From contig NZ_JAGFNS010000004.1 of the NCBI RefSeq assembly GCF_017592555.1, forward strand, positions 293,481 through 357,480: DNA of 64,000 nucleotides. The letters are read 5' to 3'. Positions 34,710 through 43,842 of the stretch are shown one piece after another; the stretch's first letter is position 1, and the number at the start of each line of letters is the position of its first letter. The notes beneath the pieces were generated by a model. It saw nothing but the letters and a program-made list of their open reading frames with translations, did no database searches and was not told the DNA's origin. The DNA is from Actinoplanes flavus (lineage in GTDB: Bacteria > Actinomycetota > Actinomycetes > Mycobacteriales > Micromonosporaceae). A program made the translations under genes and the position numbers.

Positions 34710-35436
34710 CGGCGGCCACCCCCAGACGGTCCAGCAGGAGGGTGCGCAGCTCGGCGAACCCGGCGTCGGAGCGGGAGCGGTTCGTCAGCTCCACCCGGAC
34801 GTCGGTGTCGACCACTCCGGCGTCCAGCAGGATCACCCGGTCGGCGAGCACGATCGCCTCGTCGACGTCGTGGGTGACCAGCAGCACCGCCGGCCGGTGA
34901 GCCTCGCACAGCTGGCGCAGCAGGGCGTGCATCCGGATCCGGGTGAGCGCGTCCAGCGCGCCGAACGGCTCGTCGGCCAGCAGCAGCTGCGGCTCGCGGA
35001 CCAGCGACCGGGCCAGTGAGGCCCGCTGCTGTTCACCGCCGGAGAGCTGGTAGGGCCAGGCGCGTTCCCGGCCGGCGAGACCGACCTCGGCCAGCGCTTT
35101 GCGGCCCCGGTCGGCCGCGTCGGCGCCGCGCAGCCCGAAGATCACGTTGTCCAGGACCCGTTTCCAGGGCAGCAGCCGGGAGTCCTGGAAGACCACCGAC
35201 ACCGACTCCGGAACCTGGATCCGGCCGTGCCCGGCGACGTCGCGGTCCAGGCCGGCCAGTGCCCGCAGCAGGGTGCTCTTGCCGGTGCCGGAGCGGCCGA
35301 TCAGGGCGACGAACTCGCCCGGGGCGATGTCCAGGTCGAGGCCGTTGAGGACACCTCCGTCCTTGGTGAAGCTGCGGTGCAGGTTGCGGACGCGTACCGC
35401 CGGTTCGGTGGTCAGCCCTCGAGTGTCTGTCGCCAC
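34702..35436 (-). CDS. ssuB: sulfonate-type ABC transporter ATP-binding protein
   Basis: A 244-aa ATPase with Walker A LIGRSGTGKSTLLRALAGL, Q-loop VVFQDSRLLPWKRVLDNV, signature LSGGEQQRASLARSL, Walker B LLLADEPFGALD and switch His LLVTHDVDEA. The RLLPW motif is typical of the SsuB/TauB/nitrate group. It powers import with the permease encoded upstream (25-bp overlap). Confidence 0.9.
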   Translation of the reverse strand: MATDTRGLTTEPAVRVRNLHRSFTKDGGVLNGLDLDIAPGEFVALIGRSGTGKSTLLRALAGLDRDVAGHGRIQVPESVSVVFQDSRLLPWKRVLDNVIFGLRGADAADRGRKALAEVGLAGRERAWPYQLSGGEQQRASLARSLVREPQLLLADEPFGALDALTRIRMHALLRQLCEAHRPAVLLVTHDVDEAIVLADRVILLDAGVVDTDVRVELTNRSRSDAGFAELRTLLLDRLGVAADA

Positions 35437-36251
35437 GCCAGCACCCTCCTTCCGGTGAAGCGGACGGCGCTGTCGGCGCAGTAGCCGAAGATGCCGTAGA
35501 TGACCAGGCCGACCACGATGACGTCGGTCTGCCCGTACTGTTCGGCCAGCGTGATCATGTAGCCGATGCCGGCGACCGCGTTGTAGTGCTCGACGACGAC
35601 GAGGCCGAGCAGCGAGGAGGTGACCGCGAACCGCATGCCGAGCAGGAAGCCGGGCAGCGCTCCCGGCAGCACCACGTGCCGGACGAACTCGCCGTGGTTG
35701 ATGCCGATGGTCTCGGCCAGTTCGGCGTACTTGCCGTCGATGCTGCGCAGCCCGTTGTGGGTGTGGATGTAGATCGGGACCAGGCTGATCAGCGCGATCG
35801 TGATGACCTTCATCTCCTCGCCGATGCCGAACCAGGCGATGAACAGCGGGATGATCGCGAGCGTGGGGACGGACCGCTTGATCTGGATCGGGCCGTCGAT
35901 CAGCGACTCACCGAACCGGGACAGTCCGGAGATCACCGCGAGGACGGCTCCGGTCACCACCCCGAGGGTCAGGCCGACCAGTGACCGCTGGAGCGAGGCG
36001 AGGATGTTGCCGAGCAGGTCGTGGTTGACCCACTGGTCCTGGAAGGCCACCACCACGTCCCACGGGGCGGACAGGATGGCCGGTTTGATCAGGCCGGTCG
36101 CCGAGCCGATCGACCAGATGGCCAGGGCGAGCGCCGGGCCGAACCAGAACGAGAAACGGATGCGGTGGCCGGGGCCGAGACGACGGCGTACGACGCGCTG
36201 GTCGGTGGTGTCCGCAACGGTCACCGGGGCGGTGTGCAGGGTGGCGGTCAT
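35412..36251 (-). CDS. ssuC: sulfonate-type ABC transporter permease
   Basis: A 279-aa integral membrane protein from ATG 36251, with about six helices. The EAA loop is ELAETIGINHGEFVRHVVLPGALPGFLLGMRFA. SsuC/TauC-type features include SLVGLTLGVVTGAVLAVISGLSRFGE and IKRSVPTLAIIPLFIAWFGIGEE. Its start overlaps the stop of the binding-protein gene (ATGA). Confidence 0.92.
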   Translation of the reverse strand: MTATLHTAPVTVADTTDQRVVRRRLGPGHRIRFSFWFGPALALAIWSIGSATGLIKPAILSAPWDVVVAFQDQWVNHDLLGNILASLQRSLVGLTLGVVTGAVLAVISGLSRFGESLIDGPIQIKRSVPTLAIIPLFIAWFGIGEEMKVITIALISLVPIYIHTHNGLRSIDGKYAELAETIGINHGEFVRHVVLPGALPGFLLGMRFAVTSSLLGLVVVEHYNAVAGIGYMITLAEQYGQTDVIVVGLVIYGIFGYCADSAVRFTGRRVLAWRQTLEG

Positions 36252-37315
36252 GACGCGTCTCCCGTGACGACCCTGTCCCCGGCGGTGTCCGCCTGGACCT
36301 TCTCGAACCGGCGGTCGACCAGCGTGGTCACGTCGAGCTTGTCGTGCTTCTGCTCGGTGGCCAGCAGGTCGGCGGTCTCCTGAAGCCGTTTGATGGCGTT
36401 GTCCCAGGTGGCCGGGATGCCCTTGTCGCCGTTGATCTCGACGACCGCCTTGGCGTCCGCCTCGTTGAGTTTCTGCGAGTCCTGGTAGTAGGCCTTCGCG
36501 AACTCGTCGGGGTGATCGTTCGCCCAGAGCAGGGCCTTGGTGCGGATGGCCACGTAGACCTTCAGGGCCGCCGCCTTGTCCGCGTCCTCCACCGCCGTGG
36601 TGAGGCAGTACAGGGTGGACGCGTCGTCCCGGATGCCGGTGTTGATCGAGGTGGCGCCCGGGTACTTCGCCTCGTACAGCTTGATGTTCTGCGCCCCGAT
36701 CGGGGCGACGTCGACCGCCTTGGTGCCGAGCGCGGTGACGTACGAGTCGCCGGTGCTGGTCAGCTCGATCAGCTGGACGTCCTTCTGGCTCAGCCCGGCC
36801 TTCTGCAACACCCGCAGCACCAGCGCGCCCTGGGCCTGACCGGCGCTGTAGGCGATCTTCTTGCCGCGCAGGTCGGCCAGCGAGGCGACGTTCACGCCCG
36901 GCGCGACGCCCAGTTTGTAGATCGGGTGGTCGAGCGGGTCGAGGGTGACCGACTGGAACACGATCTTCGTGGAGGTGCCGGTCCAGGCGGCGAACAGTGA
37001 CGGGATGTCGGCGACCGAGCTGCAGTCCAGCTTGTCGGCACGGAACGCCTGGATGCTCTGCGGGCCGCCGCTGATGTTGGCCCACTCGGTCGTGACGCCG
37101 GCGTCGCTCAGTTCCTTGTCCAGGCCGGACGCGCCGAGGATCGCCTGGATCTGCGGGTCGCCGATGCGCAGCGTGGCGCCGCTGGGGACCTTGTCGGGCA
37201 GGGCGGCGGACAGTTCCAGTTTGGTGGCGGCCTCCTCGCCGCCGCAGGCGGCGACGCCGGTGGCCAGGACCGTCGCGAGGACGGCGAGGACGGCTTTCCG
37301 GGTAATGGTGATCAT
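36248..37315 (-). CDS. ssuA: sulfonate-type ABC transporter substrate-binding lipoprotein
   Basis: A 355-aa protein with lipoprotein signal VLATVLATGVAAC. The SsuA/TauA-like periplasmic-binding fold is shown by TLRIGDPQIQAILGASGLD, VADIPSLFAAWTG and LADLRGKKIAYSAGQAQGALVLRVLQKAGL. It captures the substrate outside the cell. It follows the flavin reductase by 10 bp. Confidence 0.88.
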   Translation of the reverse strand: MITITRKAVLAVLATVLATGVAACGGEEAATKLELSAALPDKVPSGATLRIGDPQIQAILGASGLDKELSDAGVTTEWANISGGPQSIQAFRADKLDCSSVADIPSLFAAWTGTSTKIVFQSVTLDPLDHPIYKLGVAPGVNVASLADLRGKKIAYSAGQAQGALVLRVLQKAGLSQKDVQLIELTSTGDSYVTALGTKAVDVAPIGAQNIKLYEAKYPGATSINTGIRDDASTLYCLTTAVEDADKAAALKVYVAIRTKALLWANDHPDEFAKAYYQDSQKLNEADAKAVVEINGDKGIPATWDNAIKRLQETADLLATEQKHDKLDVTTLVDRRFEKVQADTAGDRVVTGDAS

Positions 37316-37325
37316 GGCGTCCTTC

Positions 37326-37823
37326 TCAGAGGGCGTGGTAGTGGCCGGCGTGGTAGAGCAGGGGAGCGCCCTCCTCGGCGAGCTCGGCCTCCTCGACCCG
37401 GCCGATGACCAGGTGGGAGCCGCCGGCCGGGTGGCGGTGCTCGATCGAGATCCGGAGCCAGGCGGCGGCGTCCTCCAGCACCGGTTCGCCGGTGGGCAGC
37501 CGGCGCCAGCGGGTCGGGGCGCCGAACCGGTCGATGCCGCTGGTGGCGAAGGTCTGTGCCAGCGCGGTGTGCTCGGCGCCGAGCAGGTGGATGACCGCGG
37601 TGTCGGCGTCGCGCAGGTGCGGCCAGACCGAGCCGCTGGCGGCGACGCTGAACGACAGCAGCGGTGGTTCGGCGGAGAGCGACGCGAGCGAGGTGACGGT
37701 CACGCCGGCCGCGCCGCGCCCGGCGTCGGTGGTCACGACGGCGACACCGGCGGCGTGACGGCGGAAGGCCTGGCGGAACAGGGCGGCGTCGACCGGGGTC
37801 GGCCGGGAAACGATGACGGTCAT
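37326..37823 (-). CDS. flavin reductase (HpaC/SsuE-like function)
   Basis: A 165-aa FMN-binding split-barrel protein from ATG 37823: FRQAFRRHAAGVAVVTTDAG, GVTVTSLASLSAEPPLLSFSVA, then HLVIGRVEEAELAEEGAPLLYHAGHYHAL. It belongs to the flavin-reductase-like domain family that supplies reduced FMN to two-component monooxygenases, here the three LLM enzymes of the same operon. First gene of the operon; the promoter probably lies in 37824-37914. Confidence 0.88.
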   Translation of the reverse strand: MTVIVSRPTPVDAALFRQAFRRHAAGVAVVTTDAGRGAAGVTVTSLASLSAEPPLLSFSVAASGSVWPHLRDADTAVIHLLGAEHTALAQTFATSGIDRFGAPTRWRRLPTGEPVLEDAAAWLRISIEHRHPAGGSHLVIGRVEEAELAEEGAPLLYHAGHYHAL

Positions 37824-37914
37824 GTGCGGGCTCCGTTCGATCGGGCTCGCAATCCATACTAATCCGCTAGGCTTAGCAGGCAATATTGCGCCCCACTGAA
37901 GTTAGTAATCCCAG

Positions 37915-39111
37915 CTAGATCGGGGGGTCCGCGTAGACCTGATCCAGAGCGACCGCCCCGCCGGCGACCGCCAGAACGTTCTCCGGGAAGCTCGACGGGT
38001 GCACGGTGGTGGTCATGTCGGCGCCCGCCGACGACCACGCCGCCACCTCCGCGCGCAGTGCCGCGAGACAACCCGGCACCCGGTTCGCGCCGGCCTCCGA
38101 CACCAGCAGCACGTCCGGGTCGAACAGGTCCAGCAGCAGCGCGGCGGCCCGGCCCACCCGGCGGGCCCGCTCCTCCAGCAGCGCCACCGCCCCCGCGGAA
38201 CCGGCCAGCGCGGCGTCCACCACGGCGTGGATGTCCGGGCGTTCGATCAGGCCGGCGGCCAGAGCCCGGCGGACCAGCGCCCGTTCGCCGACCGCCGCCT
38301 GCAGGCAGCCGATCCGGCCGCAGGAACACGGTTCGTCGCAGCCATCGACCGGCAGATGGGCGACCGCGCCGGCCGCCGACCGGGGGCCCTGATGGATCAC
38401 GCCGCCGGTCGCGAACGCCACGTCGACGACGTTGCCCACGAAGATCTGCACGGCACTGCGGCGGGCGTCACCGGCGACCCGGCCGAGCAACTGTTCGGCA
38501 CGCAGCAGTGCCCGGGAGTTGCTGTCCACCCGGACCGGCAGCCGGGTGGCGGCCGACAGGATCGCGGCCACCGGCACGTCGCGCCAGCCCAGCACCGGGT
38601 GCTCGACGACCGTACCGTTGACGCCGTCCACCCAGCCGCCGGTGGCCAGACCCAGGCCGAGGATCCGGCGGCGGCGCCCGAACTCGCGGCGGATCGCCGC
38701 CACCCGGTCGGCGACCGCCGCCAGCACGCTCTGCGGATCACGGCCCCGGTGCGGATTCTGATGGCGAACGAGCACCCGGCCGCGCAGATCCAGCAGCGCC
38801 ACCGTGGCGCGGGGAACCGCGATGTGCACCCCGATCACGCCGATCGCCGCGGAGTCCACGTCCAGCGGCACGTGCGGGCGGCCGACGCCCGGCCGGACCA
38901 CCGCCTCCGGAACCTCGCGAACCAGGCCGCGCTCCTGCAACGACGCCGCGATCCCGCTGACCGTGGCCGCGGACAGCCGGGTGGCCCGGGCGATCGAACT
39001 GCGCGCGATCGGTCCATGATCGAGGACGGCCCGCAGCACCGCCGCCGTGGAGTCCGGCGACCGGCGCGCGGCCGGCAGCGGCAGGTCACTGCGCCGAGTC
39101 GTGCGCTGCAC
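37915..39111 (-). CDS. ROK-family transcriptional regulator
   Basis: A 398-aa protein with an N-terminal winged HTH (LDHGPIARSSIARATRLSAATVSGIAASLQERGLV) and a sugar-kinase-like ROK domain. The zinc knuckle is CDEPCSCGRIGCLQAAVG (usual CxCGxxGCLE, with the final Glu replaced by Gln). It lies 91 bp upstream of the organosulfur operon on the same strand and is a candidate regulator of it, although ROK proteins usually sense sugars. An 8-bp inverted repeat precedes its start. Confidence 0.88.
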   Translation of the reverse strand: MQRTTRRSDLPLPAARRSPDSTAAVLRAVLDHGPIARSSIARATRLSAATVSGIAASLQERGLVREVPEAVVRPGVGRPHVPLDVDSAAIGVIGVHIAVPRATVALLDLRGRVLVRHQNPHRGRDPQSVLAAVADRVAAIRREFGRRRRILGLGLATGGWVDGVNGTVVEHPVLGWRDVPVAAILSAATRLPVRVDSNSRALLRAEQLLGRVAGDARRSAVQIFVGNVVDVAFATGGVIHQGPRSAAGAVAHLPVDGCDEPCSCGRIGCLQAAVGERALVRRALAAGLIERPDIHAVVDAALAGSAGAVALLEERARRVGRAAALLLDLFDPDVLLVSEAGANRVPGCLAALRAEVAAWSSAGADMTTTVHPSSFPENVLAVAGGAVALDQVYADPPI

Positions 39112-39152
39112 GCCGCGAGATTATCCCGCCGTAGGCCGCGTGGCAGCTTTCC

Positions 39153-39179
39153 GTTACCGGACGTTTTACGGCCGGTAAC
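39153..39179. promoter_or_regulatory. inverted repeat between ROK and PucR genes
   Basis: Arms GTTACCGG and CCGGTAAC with an 11-base loop, 42 bp upstream of the ROK start and 10 bp past the PucR stop. It may be an operator for the ROK protein or the PucR terminator. Confidence 0.5.
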
Positions 39180-39188
39180 ACTGCTGGA

Positions 39189-40295
39189 TCAGGTCGCCTC
39201 GCGCAGCCAGGTGCGGCAGAGCCACCAGGCGTTCGTGGCGCCCACGGTGCCGGCCGGGTCGATGCCGGTCAGCTCGGCGAACCGCCGGACCCGGTTGCGC
39301 ACCGTGTTCGGGTGCACGAACAACCGCCCACCGGCGACGGTCACGTCCCGGTCACTCTCCAGCCAGGCCAGAACGGCGTGGGCCACCGGTTCCGCGTTCG
39401 GGCCCAGCGCCGCCCACGCCGGTCGGTGCCGGTCGAGCAGCACGGCGGCCAGATCCGCCCGATCGGTCAGCGCGGCCTGCCAGGCGACGTCGGCGATGTG
39501 GGCGACGCCGGTACGACCGGTCGACTCGGCGACGGTCAGCGCCGCCACGGCCAGCCGTTTGACCGGGGCCAGCCGGTCCGGGCCGTCCGGGCCGGCCAGC
39601 CCGGCGGTGCCGAGCCGGGCGGACGGGACCCGCGACAACACGGCCACGAACAGGCCGTCCACCTCCGCACACACCACCGGCGGCTGGTCGCGCAGCACCC
39701 GGTCGTCGAATCCCGGACGGGCGACCAGCACCCACAGGCCACCGGCGGCCGGCAGACCCGCCTCGGCCACCGCCAGCGCGGCCGCCGACCCACCCTGCAA
39801 CAGCCGCCGCAGGATCGCCGCGTCCCGGTCGTTGCGCCGCGGATCCGCGTCGGCCCTGGTGACCCGGTGCGCGGTGATCAGGCGGCCGCGGACGGCGTCG
39901 GCCCAGTCGTCGTACAACTCGCGGGCGTCCAGCAGCCGATCCGCGCTGACCCCCTCGGATCTGGCCACCTCCCGGGCCCGCGCCCAGATGGCGCGTTCGG
40001 CGACGTGAATGGCGCCGAGCACCGCCTCGATCGGGACGCCCTGCCGGGCCCGGGTCACCCCGAGTTCGGCCACGAACGACAGTTCGGCCTCGGTCGGCCC
40101 GCGCCGGTCGGCCAGCGCCCGGGTCGCCGCCGTGAGCAGGGCCCGGGTATGCCCGGCGACGTCCGACGGAGGCAGCACCGACACCTCCCGCACGGTGGCG
40201 CGAACCCCGGCGGTCACCGACGGCAACAGGTCCTCGTCGCCCATGACGCGTTCGATCAGGTCGACCACGGCGGTCCAGCCGTCAGACGGGTGCAT
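39189..40295 (-). CDS. PucR/CdaR-family transcriptional regulator
   Basis: A 368-aa protein; ATG 40295 is preferred to an upstream in-frame start. The N-terminal sensor half contains GVPIEAVLGAIHVAERAIWARAREV. A middle GGDEF-like CdaR region follows, and a C-terminal HTH_30 motif (WLESDRDVTVAGGRLFVHPNTVRNRVRRFAELTGID). It is divergent from the FMO-SDR-MFS cassette and probably activates it on sensing a substrate or metabolite. Confidence 0.9.
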   Translation of the reverse strand: MHPSDGWTAVVDLIERVMGDEDLLPSVTAGVRATVREVSVLPPSDVAGHTRALLTAATRALADRRGPTEAELSFVAELGVTRARQGVPIEAVLGAIHVAERAIWARAREVARSEGVSADRLLDARELYDDWADAVRGRLITAHRVTRADADPRRNDRDAAILRRLLQGGSAAALAVAEAGLPAAGGLWVLVARPGFDDRVLRDQPPVVCAEVDGLFVAVLSRVPSARLGTAGLAGPDGPDRLAPVKRLAVAALTVAESTGRTGVAHIADVAWQAALTDRADLAAVLLDRHRPAWAALGPNAEPVAHAVLAWLESDRDVTVAGGRLFVHPNTVRNRVRRFAELTGIDPAGTVGATNAWWLCRTWLREAT

Positions 40296-40313
40296 GCGGT
40301 CATGCTGCCGTGC

Positions 40314-40331
40314 GTTGTGGTGGCCCACAAC
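40314..40331. promoter_or_regulatory. palindrome in the PucR/FMO divergent region
   Basis: GTTGTGG-TGGC-CCACAAC has perfect 7-bp arms, 18 bp upstream of the PucR start, with the related half-site GGCCACAAAC at 40337. Candidate PucR binding site. Confidence 0.5.
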
Positions 40332-40421
40332 CTCCGGCCACAAACACGTGCTCCACGCCATGTCCAGCCCGGCTGCCAGCGCTTACGGTTTGGCAAACAC
40401 CACAACCCGGCTAGGAGATCC

Positions 40422-41681
40422 ATGCGTGTCGCCGTGATCGGCGCCGGAGCGGCCGGACTGGCCGCGGTCAAGGCGCTGCTCGATGCCGGATGCGAGGTCG
40501 TCGCCTACGAACGGCGGGACCGGCCCGGCGGCCTGTGGACCGAGACCTACGCGTCGCTGCACCTCAACACCAGCCGGGGGCGCACCGAGTTCGCGGACTT
40601 CCCGATGCCCGCCGACTGGCCCGACTACCCGTCGGCGGAGCGGGTCGCCGGATATCTGGCCACCTACGCCGACCGGTTCCGGTTGACCGACCACATCCGG
40701 TACGGCGAGACCGTCACCGCCGTCGAACGCGGCCAACGCTGGACCGTCACCACCGACCGCGGCGGTGCCGGCGAGTTCGACGCCGTCGTGGTCGCCAACG
40801 GCCACAACTGGGCGCCGCGGCTGCCCGACCCCGGCTATCCGGGCACCTTCGACGGGATACAGATGCACGCCCACGACTACCGCACCGCCGACGTCTTCCA
40901 GGGGCGGCGGGTGCTGGTCGTCGGCATGGGCAATTCAGCCATGGACATCGCCGTGGACGCCTCCCACACGGCGAGCGGGCCGGTGCTGCTGTCCGCCCGG
41001 CACGGCGTCCACATCGTGCCGAAATACCTGTTCGGACGGCCGTCCGACGCCACCGGCGGCGCCCTGTCGGTGCTGCCGTGGCGGGTACGGCAGCGAGTCG
41101 CCGAGACGATGCTGCGGCTGGCGGTCGGCACACCACAGCGATACGGCCTGCCCGCCCCGGCCGGCGGGCTGTTCCAGAACCACCCGACGATCAGCGACAC
41201 CATCCTGCACCGGCTCACCCACGGCGAGGTGGCCGCCCGCCCGGGCATCGAGCGCCTCGACGGCACGAAAGTGGTCTTCACCGACGGGACCTGCGACGAC
41301 GTCGACGTGATCGTGTGGGCGACCGGATATCGCGTACAGATCCCGTTCCTGCCGTCGAAATGGCTCGGCGAGGGACCGGAACGCCTGCCGCTCTACCGCC
41401 GGGTCTTCCACCTCGACGACCCGACCCTCGCGTTCGTCGGGCTGATGCAGTCCACCGGATCGGCGTTCCCAGTGGTGGAGGTGCAGGCCAAGCTCGCCGC
41501 CGCGTACCTCTCCGGCTCCTATGCACTGCCGCCGGCCGCCGACCAGCGGCGCGCCGTCGACCGCGACCTGCGCGCGGCCATAACCCGGTGGGGCGCCCAC
41601 GGCCGGCCACACATGCGCATCGACTTCGACCGGTACGTCACCGCCATGACCCGCGAGATCGCCCGAGGAGCGTCATCATGA
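40422..41681 (+). CDS. flavin-containing monooxygenase (FMO/BVMO type)
   Basis: A 419-aa protein from ATG 40422 (AGGAG upstream). The FAD site is AVIGAGAAGLAAVKALL, the FMO identifying motif is FDGIQMHAHDY, the NADPH site is VLVVGMGNSAMDIA, and a late VDVIVWATGY. It inserts oxygen into a heteroatom or ketone using NADPH and O2. The stop overlaps the next start (ATGA), so it is coupled to the SDR. Confidence 0.92.
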   Translation: MRVAVIGAGAAGLAAVKALLDAGCEVVAYERRDRPGGLWTETYASLHLNTSRGRTEFADFPMPADWPDYPSAERVAGYLATYADRFRLTDHIRYGETVTAVERGQRWTVTTDRGGAGEFDAVVVANGHNWAPRLPDPGYPGTFDGIQMHAHDYRTADVFQGRRVLVVGMGNSAMDIAVDASHTASGPVLLSARHGVHIVPKYLFGRPSDATGGALSVLPWRVRQRVAETMLRLAVGTPQRYGLPAPAGGLFQNHPTISDTILHRLTHGEVAARPGIERLDGTKVVFTDGTCDDVDVIVWATGYRVQIPFLPSKWLGEGPERLPLYRRVFHLDDPTLAFVGLMQSTGSAFPVVEVQAKLAAAYLSGSYALPPAADQRRAVDRDLRAAITRWGAHGRPHMRIDFDRYVTAMTREIARGASS

Positions 41682-42505
41682 GCAGTCGTGACCCCCGCGG
41701 CATGCGCGTCCTGGTCACCGGCGCGTCCGGGACGTTCGGCCGGGCGATCTGCACCCGCCTGGACGAACTCGGCGCCCGCGTCGTCGGCCTGGACGTCGCG
41801 CCCCGCGTCAACGATCCGGTCGAAGTGCTGCCATGCGACCTCACCGACGACAGCGCCGTGGCCGCCGCCGTCGCCGAGGCGATCGAACTGCTGGGCGGGC
41901 TCGACCTGCTCGTCAACAACGCCGGCATCGGCGGCCCCGCCCCGGCCGAACTGCCCCCGGGCGCCGAAGTACGCCGGCAACTCGACATCAACCTGCTCGG
42001 CGCGTGGCGGGTGACCTCGGCCTGCGTGGACGCCCTGGTCGCCTCACGTGGCCGGATCGTGATGCTCAGCTCCCGAATGGCCGTCATGCAGCTTCCGCTG
42101 GCCGCCGCCTACGGCGCCTCCAAAAGAGCGCTGGTCGCGTACGCCGACGCGCTCCGCCTGGAGATCGGCACCCACGTCGGCGTCACCTGCGTGTACCCGT
42201 CCGCGGTCCGCAGCCCCATCCACGACTCGACGGCCGCCGCCGGGCTGTCGCTGGAGGGCATGAGCCGCTACGAGCCGCTCGACGGCGTGGTCCGCGCCGT
42301 GCTGCGGGCCGCCCTGAGCCGCCGCCGCCACCGGGACCTGCCGACCACCTTCCGCGGGGCGGTCGAGTTCTTCCTGGCCCGCCATTTCCCGGCGCTCACC
42401 GACCGGATCGTCGCCCGCACCCTCGCCGGACGGGTCCGGTCCGGGGCGTTCCAAGGTGCCGACCTGGCCGCCGGTGTGGTGACGCGCCACGGGGACGCCC
42501 GATGA
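41678..42505 (+). CDS. short-chain dehydrogenase/reductase
   Basis: A 275-aa Rossmann enzyme: VLVTGASGTFGRAICTRLDELG, DLLVNNAGIGG, catalytic Ser in IVMLSSRMAV and Tyr/Lys in AAYGASKRALVAYAD. It probably interconverts an alcohol and the ketone that the FMO would oxygenate. The C-terminal ~60 residues (FRGAVEFFLARHFPALTDRIVA) are an extension seen in some lipid- or steroid-acting SDRs. The stop overlaps the MFS start. Confidence 0.92.
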   Translation: MSSRDPRGMRVLVTGASGTFGRAICTRLDELGARVVGLDVAPRVNDPVEVLPCDLTDDSAVAAAVAEAIELLGGLDLLVNNAGIGGPAPAELPPGAEVRRQLDINLLGAWRVTSACVDALVASRGRIVMLSSRMAVMQLPLAAAYGASKRALVAYADALRLEIGTHVGVTCVYPSAVRSPIHDSTAAAGLSLEGMSRYEPLDGVVRAVLRAALSRRRHRDLPTTFRGAVEFFLARHFPALTDRIVARTLAGRVRSGAFQGADLAAGVVTRHGDAR

Positions 42506-43842
42506 CCACCCAGCGGACCGAGACCCACACCCGGACCGGCGACCTGATCGCGTACGCCACCGGCTCGATCGGGATGGGCGTCTGGGTGACCGTCCCCGGC
42601 CTGCTATTGCTCTACTTCCTCACCCACACCCTCGGGGTGACGCCGACCCTGGCCGGCCTGACCCTGCTGCTGCCGAAGATCATCGACGTGGTGGTGCACC
42701 CGTATCTGGGCAGCCACTCGGATGCCGCCGCGCGCCGCAGCGGGCACCGGCTCGGCCTGCTACGCGTAGGCCTGCTGCTCGCGATCGCCATGACCGGCAT
42801 GTTCACGGTCCCCGCCGCGCTGTCCGGGGCGGGCGCCGCGCTGTGGGTCGGAGGCTGGTTCATCGCCGGGAACCTGCTTTTCGCCTGCTTCCAGGTGCCG
42901 TACCTGACCACGCCGTCCGACCTGCGAATCGGCTACCACGAGCGCACCCGGGTCTTCATGTTCCGCATGCTGTTCCTGACGCTCGGGCTGCTCGGGGCCG
43001 GGGTGGCCGCCCCGGCACTGGTCGCGGCAGGCGAACGGGGCGACTACGCGCGGATGGCGGTGCTGCTGTCCGGGATCATGGTGGTGTCCGGGCTGATCGC
43101 GGTGACCGGGGTACGGCGGCTGACCGCGCACGCCGGATTCCGGACACCGGCGGCGGACGCCCACTCCACCCTCGGCGACATCACCGCGGCGTGGCGGGAC
43201 CGGGACTTCCGGGCTCTGGTGCTGTCCTATCTGTTCACCGGCGCCACCACCCACCTGTTCCTGGCCGCGCTGCCGTTCTACACCGAGCACGTCTTCGGCG
43301 ACTCCGGGCTCACCGCGGTGTTCATGGGCGCCTTCCTCGGGCCGGCCGTGGTGGCGGGGCCGGCGTGGGCGCGGGTGTCGCGGCGGATCGGCAAGCAGCG
43401 CGGCCTGGTGATCTGCCAGGCGGTGTTCGTGGCCGGATCCCTGGCGCCGCTGCTCGGGTACGGGGTGGCGCCGGCCGTCGCGGTCGTCGTCGTGCTGGGT
43501 GTCGCCTTCGCCGGGCTGCAACTGTTCGCGTTCTCGATGGTCCCGGACGCGGTGGCGGCCGCCGAGGCCCGTGGCGCGGCCCGGGCGGGCGCCTACACCG
43601 GGGTCTGGACCGCCACCGAGGCGACCGGCACCGCCGTCGGGCCCTACGTCTACTCGGCGGCCCTGGCCCTCGGCGGCTTCATCGCCACGACCGAGGGACA
43701 GACCGTGGTGCAGCCGGCGTCGGCGCACACCGCCCTGCTTCTCGGCTTCACCGTGGTCCCGGCCGCGTTGATGGCCGCGGCCTGCCTTTTCCAGCTCCGC
43801 TGGACCCTCGACCGCTCGCGCGACCCTTCCACGCCGATCTAG
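42502..43842 (+). CDS. MFS transporter, GPH/MelB-like
   Basis: A 446-aa protein with 12 predicted helices. The N-terminal YATGSIGMGVWVTVPGLLLLYFLTHTLGV and KIIDVVVHPYLGSHSD resemble the glycoside-pentoside-hexuronide cation symporters and related terpenoid/steroid transporters. It is the third gene of the coupled FMO-SDR-MFS cassette, so import of the catabolic substrate is the simplest role; export of a product is also possible. Confidence 0.88.
   Translation: MTTQRTETHTRTGDLIAYATGSIGMGVWVTVPGLLLLYFLTHTLGVTPTLAGLTLLLPKIIDVVVHPYLGSHSDAAARRSGHRLGLLRVGLLLAIAMTGMFTVPAALSGAGAALWVGGWFIAGNLLFACFQVPYLTTPSDLRIGYHERTRVFMFRMLFLTLGLLGAGVAAPALVAAGERGDYARMAVLLSGIMVVSGLIAVTGVRRLTAHAGFRTPAADAHSTLGDITAAWRDRDFRALVLSYLFTGATTHLFLAALPFYTEHVFGDSGLTAVFMGAFLGPAVVAGPAWARVSRRIGKQRGLVICQAVFVAGSLAPLLGYGVAPAVAVVVVLGVAFAGLQLFAFSMVPDAVAAAEARGAARAGAYTGVWTATEATGTAVGPYVYSAALALGGFIATTEGQTVVQPASAHTALLLGFTVVPAALMAAACLFQLRWTLDRSRDPSTPI

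Noticed and set aside
37824..37857. Cys-containing leader peptide before the organosulfur operon
   Set aside because: An ATG at 37857 starts MDCEPD but runs on out of frame through the flavin reductase gene; there is no short closed leader or attenuator.
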